Below, in pieces: positions 5,437 to 6,604 of a DNA stretch of 6,604 nt. The notes beneath the pieces were generated by a model. The model was not told the origin of the DNA, did not search any database, and saw only the letters and a program-made list of their open reading frames with translations. A program made the position numbers and the translations under genes. Each line of letters opens with the position of its first letter. Position 1 is the stretch's first letter. Origin of the DNA: Intrasporangium_A sp039812505 (GTDB lineage Bacteria > Actinomycetota > Actinomycetes > Actinomycetales > Dermatophilaceae); assembly GCF_039812505.1 (NCBI RefSeq), contig NZ_JBDIAQ010000176.1, positions 1 to 6,604 on the forward strand. The letters run 5' to 3'.

Positions 5437-6450
5437 ATGCAAACCCACCCACCTGCCGTCCACATGGTCCAGCTGCTCTCCGGCTTCCAGGTGTCCCAGG
5501 CGCTCTACGTCGCGGCCAAGATCGGGATCGCCGACCGGCTGGTCGACGGCCCGCTGACCGTGCAGCAGCTGGCATCCGACCTCGACTGTGAGCCGCTCGC
5601 CCTGTCACGGCTGCTGCGCACGCTGGCGTCGCTCGGCGTCTTCACCGAGGTCCGTCCCGGCCGGTACGGGTCGACCCCGCTGGGCGCGACCCTGGTGAGC
5701 GACGGCGACGGGTCCATGCGCGACCTGGCGCTCAGCTGGATGGAGACCCACTACGCGCCGTTCGCGGGCCTGCTCGACACCGTGCACTCCGGCCGGCCCG
5801 CCGCCACGGAACACTACGGGCGGCCCTTCTTCGCCTGGCTGGCCGACCATCCCGAGCAGGTCGGGCGGTTCAGCCGGGCGATGGCCAATCTCACGAACGG
5901 CGTCAAGACTGCGGCGATCGCCGGCTACACCTTCTCGGGATGCCGCACGATCGTCGACGTCGGTGGTGCCGACGGTGCCCTGCTCGCCAAGATCCTCCGG
6001 GCCACCCCGGGCGCGGCCGGCACCGTGCTCGACCTGCCCCACGTGGTCGCCGAGGCATTGCCGAGGCTGTCGGCCCACGGCCTCGGCGACCGGTTGGCCG
6101 CCATCGGCGGGGACTTCTTCGAAGCGGTCCCCCCGGGTGCCGACGTCTACCTGCTGTCGATGGTGCTACACGACTGGAACGACTCCGACGCGACTCGCCT
6201 GCTGGCCAACATCCGGGCCGCCGCGACGCCCGACTCGCGAGTGGTCGCCCTGGAGCTCGTCGTGCCGGTGGGCGACGAGCCGCACATGTCGAAGATGATC
6301 GACCTGACGATGCTCGGCATGGTCGACGGCCGGGAGCGAACGGAGGCCGAGATGCGCCGGCTGTTCGAGGCGGCCGGGCTGGCCTTCGAGCGGGTCGTGG
6401 CAACCCCGACTCCCGTCTCGATCGTCGAGGCCGGGATCCCCGTCGGGTAG
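5437..6450 (+). CDS. SAM-dependent small-molecule O-methyltransferase (Methyltransf_2 / acetylserotonin-type)
   Basis: This cytoplasmic enzyme of 337 residues is predicted to transfer a methyl group from S-adenosylmethionine to a hydroxyl of a small, perhaps aromatic, acceptor. The N-terminal part (about 8-95) is the winged-helix-like dimerisation domain of this family, with QALYVAAKIGIADRL (21-35), a LSRLLRTLASLGVF stretch (56-69) and RYGSTPLG (76-83). The C-terminal Rossmann domain shows motif I VDVGGADG (173-180), the SAM-ribose acidic residue in LDLP (198-201), GGDFF (224-228) and SMVLHDWND (241-249). His245 aligns with the catalytic base of plant and bacterial O-methyltransferases, and ELVVP (273-277) and RTEAEMRRLFEAAGL (301-314) follow as expected. 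All key motifs are intact. Similar enzymes act in antibiotic, carotenoid and phenolic pathways, but no pathway genes are next to it. The divergent MarR gene is its likely regulator. N- or C-methylation cannot be excluded. Confidence 0.9.
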   Translation: MQTHPPAVHMVQLLSGFQVSQALYVAAKIGIADRLVDGPLTVQQLASDLDCEPLALSRLLRTLASLGVFTEVRPGRYGSTPLGATLVSDGDGSMRDLALSWMETHYAPFAGLLDTVHSGRPAATEHYGRPFFAWLADHPEQVGRFSRAMANLTNGVKTAAIAGYTFSGCRTIVDVGGADGALLAKILRATPGAAGTVLDLPHVVAEALPRLSAHGLGDRLAAIGGDFFEAVPPGADVYLLSMVLHDWNDSDATRLLANIRAAATPDSRVVALELVVPVGDEPHMSKMIDLTMLGMVDGRERTEAEMRRLFEAAGLAFERVVATPTPVSIVEAGIPVG

Positions 6451-6453
6451 GGA

Positions 6454-6509
6454 GCGCGCCTCAGGCATGCCGCCGAGCCGGGTTCGCCGTGCGCCGCCGT
6501 CAGGCGCGC
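6454..6509. repeat. 8-bp inverted repeat spanning the convergent gene junction
   Basis: GCGCGCCT (6454-6461) and AGGCGCGC (6502-6509) are exact inverted copies with 40 bases between them, covering the whole gap between the methyltransferase stop and the stop of the opposing gene. It could fold as the outer stem of a bidirectional terminator, but the loop is long, there is no T-tract on either side, and GC-only arms match easily by chance in this DNA. Confidence 0.2.
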
Positions 6510-6604
6510 GGTCCGCTGAACCGCACGGCCGTCTCCTCCAGCAGACGTGCGGTGTCCAGCACCGAACGCAGGTCGACCCACTCCGTGCGGGCGTGGGCAC
6601 CGTC
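6500..6604 (-). CDS. M20-family metallopeptidase/amidohydrolase, C-terminus only (partial)
   Basis: The last 34 codons of a minus-strand gene enter from the right edge and end at a TGA (6502-6500). They read DGAHARTEWVDL, then RSVLDTARLLEETAVRFSGPRA. The G-A-H-A-x-x-E-W-V-D-L pattern is typical of the C-terminal end of M20 enzymes (the ArgE/DapE/carboxypeptidase G2 group). In these the His is a zinc ligand, the nearby Glu is conserved, and a final helix follows. Members hydrolyse N-acyl or peptide bonds of amino acid derivatives in the cytoplasm. The gene converges on the methyltransferase, with 49 bases between the stop codons. The substrate cannot be told from this fragment. A product delivered by a Liv-type importer would be a reasonable but unproven substrate. 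Confidence 0.65.
   Translation of the reverse strand, partial: DGAHARTEWVDLRSVLDTARLLEETAVRFSGPRA

Overview
The window is GC-rich DNA with few intergenic gaps, GTG starts, ATGA stop/start overlaps and a strong third-position GC preference. This fits a high-GC actinobacterium (inference; no marker gene is present to name the genus). It looks like an ordinary chromosomal metabolic region: there are no RNA genes, mobile elements, CRISPR arrays or phage genes.

Layout. The left edge (1-82, minus) holds the first 27 codons of a gene whose N-terminus resembles IclR-type regulators. Next, all on the minus strand and transcribed right to left, comes a complete five-gene ABC importer of the branched-chain/hydrophobic amino acid (HAAT, Liv) class. 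Its genes are a substrate-binding lipoprotein (livK, 3421-4602), two permeases (livH 2535-3407 and livM 1630-2538) and two ATPases (livG 836-1633 and livF 109-843). The last four genes overlap by 4-8 bases and are almost certainly translationally coupled. A 181-base gap upstream of livK carries a plausible promoter, a perfect 7-bp dyad next to its -35 box and a small leader hairpin. Further right is a MarR-family regulator (4784-5326, minus). It is divergent from a class I SAM-dependent small-molecule O-methyltransferase of the Methyltransf_2 type (5437-6450, plus). The right edge (6500-6604, minus) is the C-terminus of a probable M20-family metallopeptidase/amidohydrolase, convergent with the methyltransferase.

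How the parts may work together. The importer would bring a small, probably amino-acid-like or carboxylate ligand into the cell. The MarR protein probably controls the divergent methyltransferase, and possibly itself, through the 5343-5384 region. There, three CTAG cores spaced exactly 15 bp apart overlap a good sigma-70-like promoter. The livK promoter has an unrelated dyad, so the transporter may answer to another regulator, perhaps the IclR-like gene at the left edge. The link between transporter, methyltransferase and hydrolase rests on proximity only, and the ligand and methyl acceptor cannot be read from the sequence. No clearly new biological system is evident; the most notable signals are the two regulatory regions and a possible change in the ligand pocket of the binding protein.
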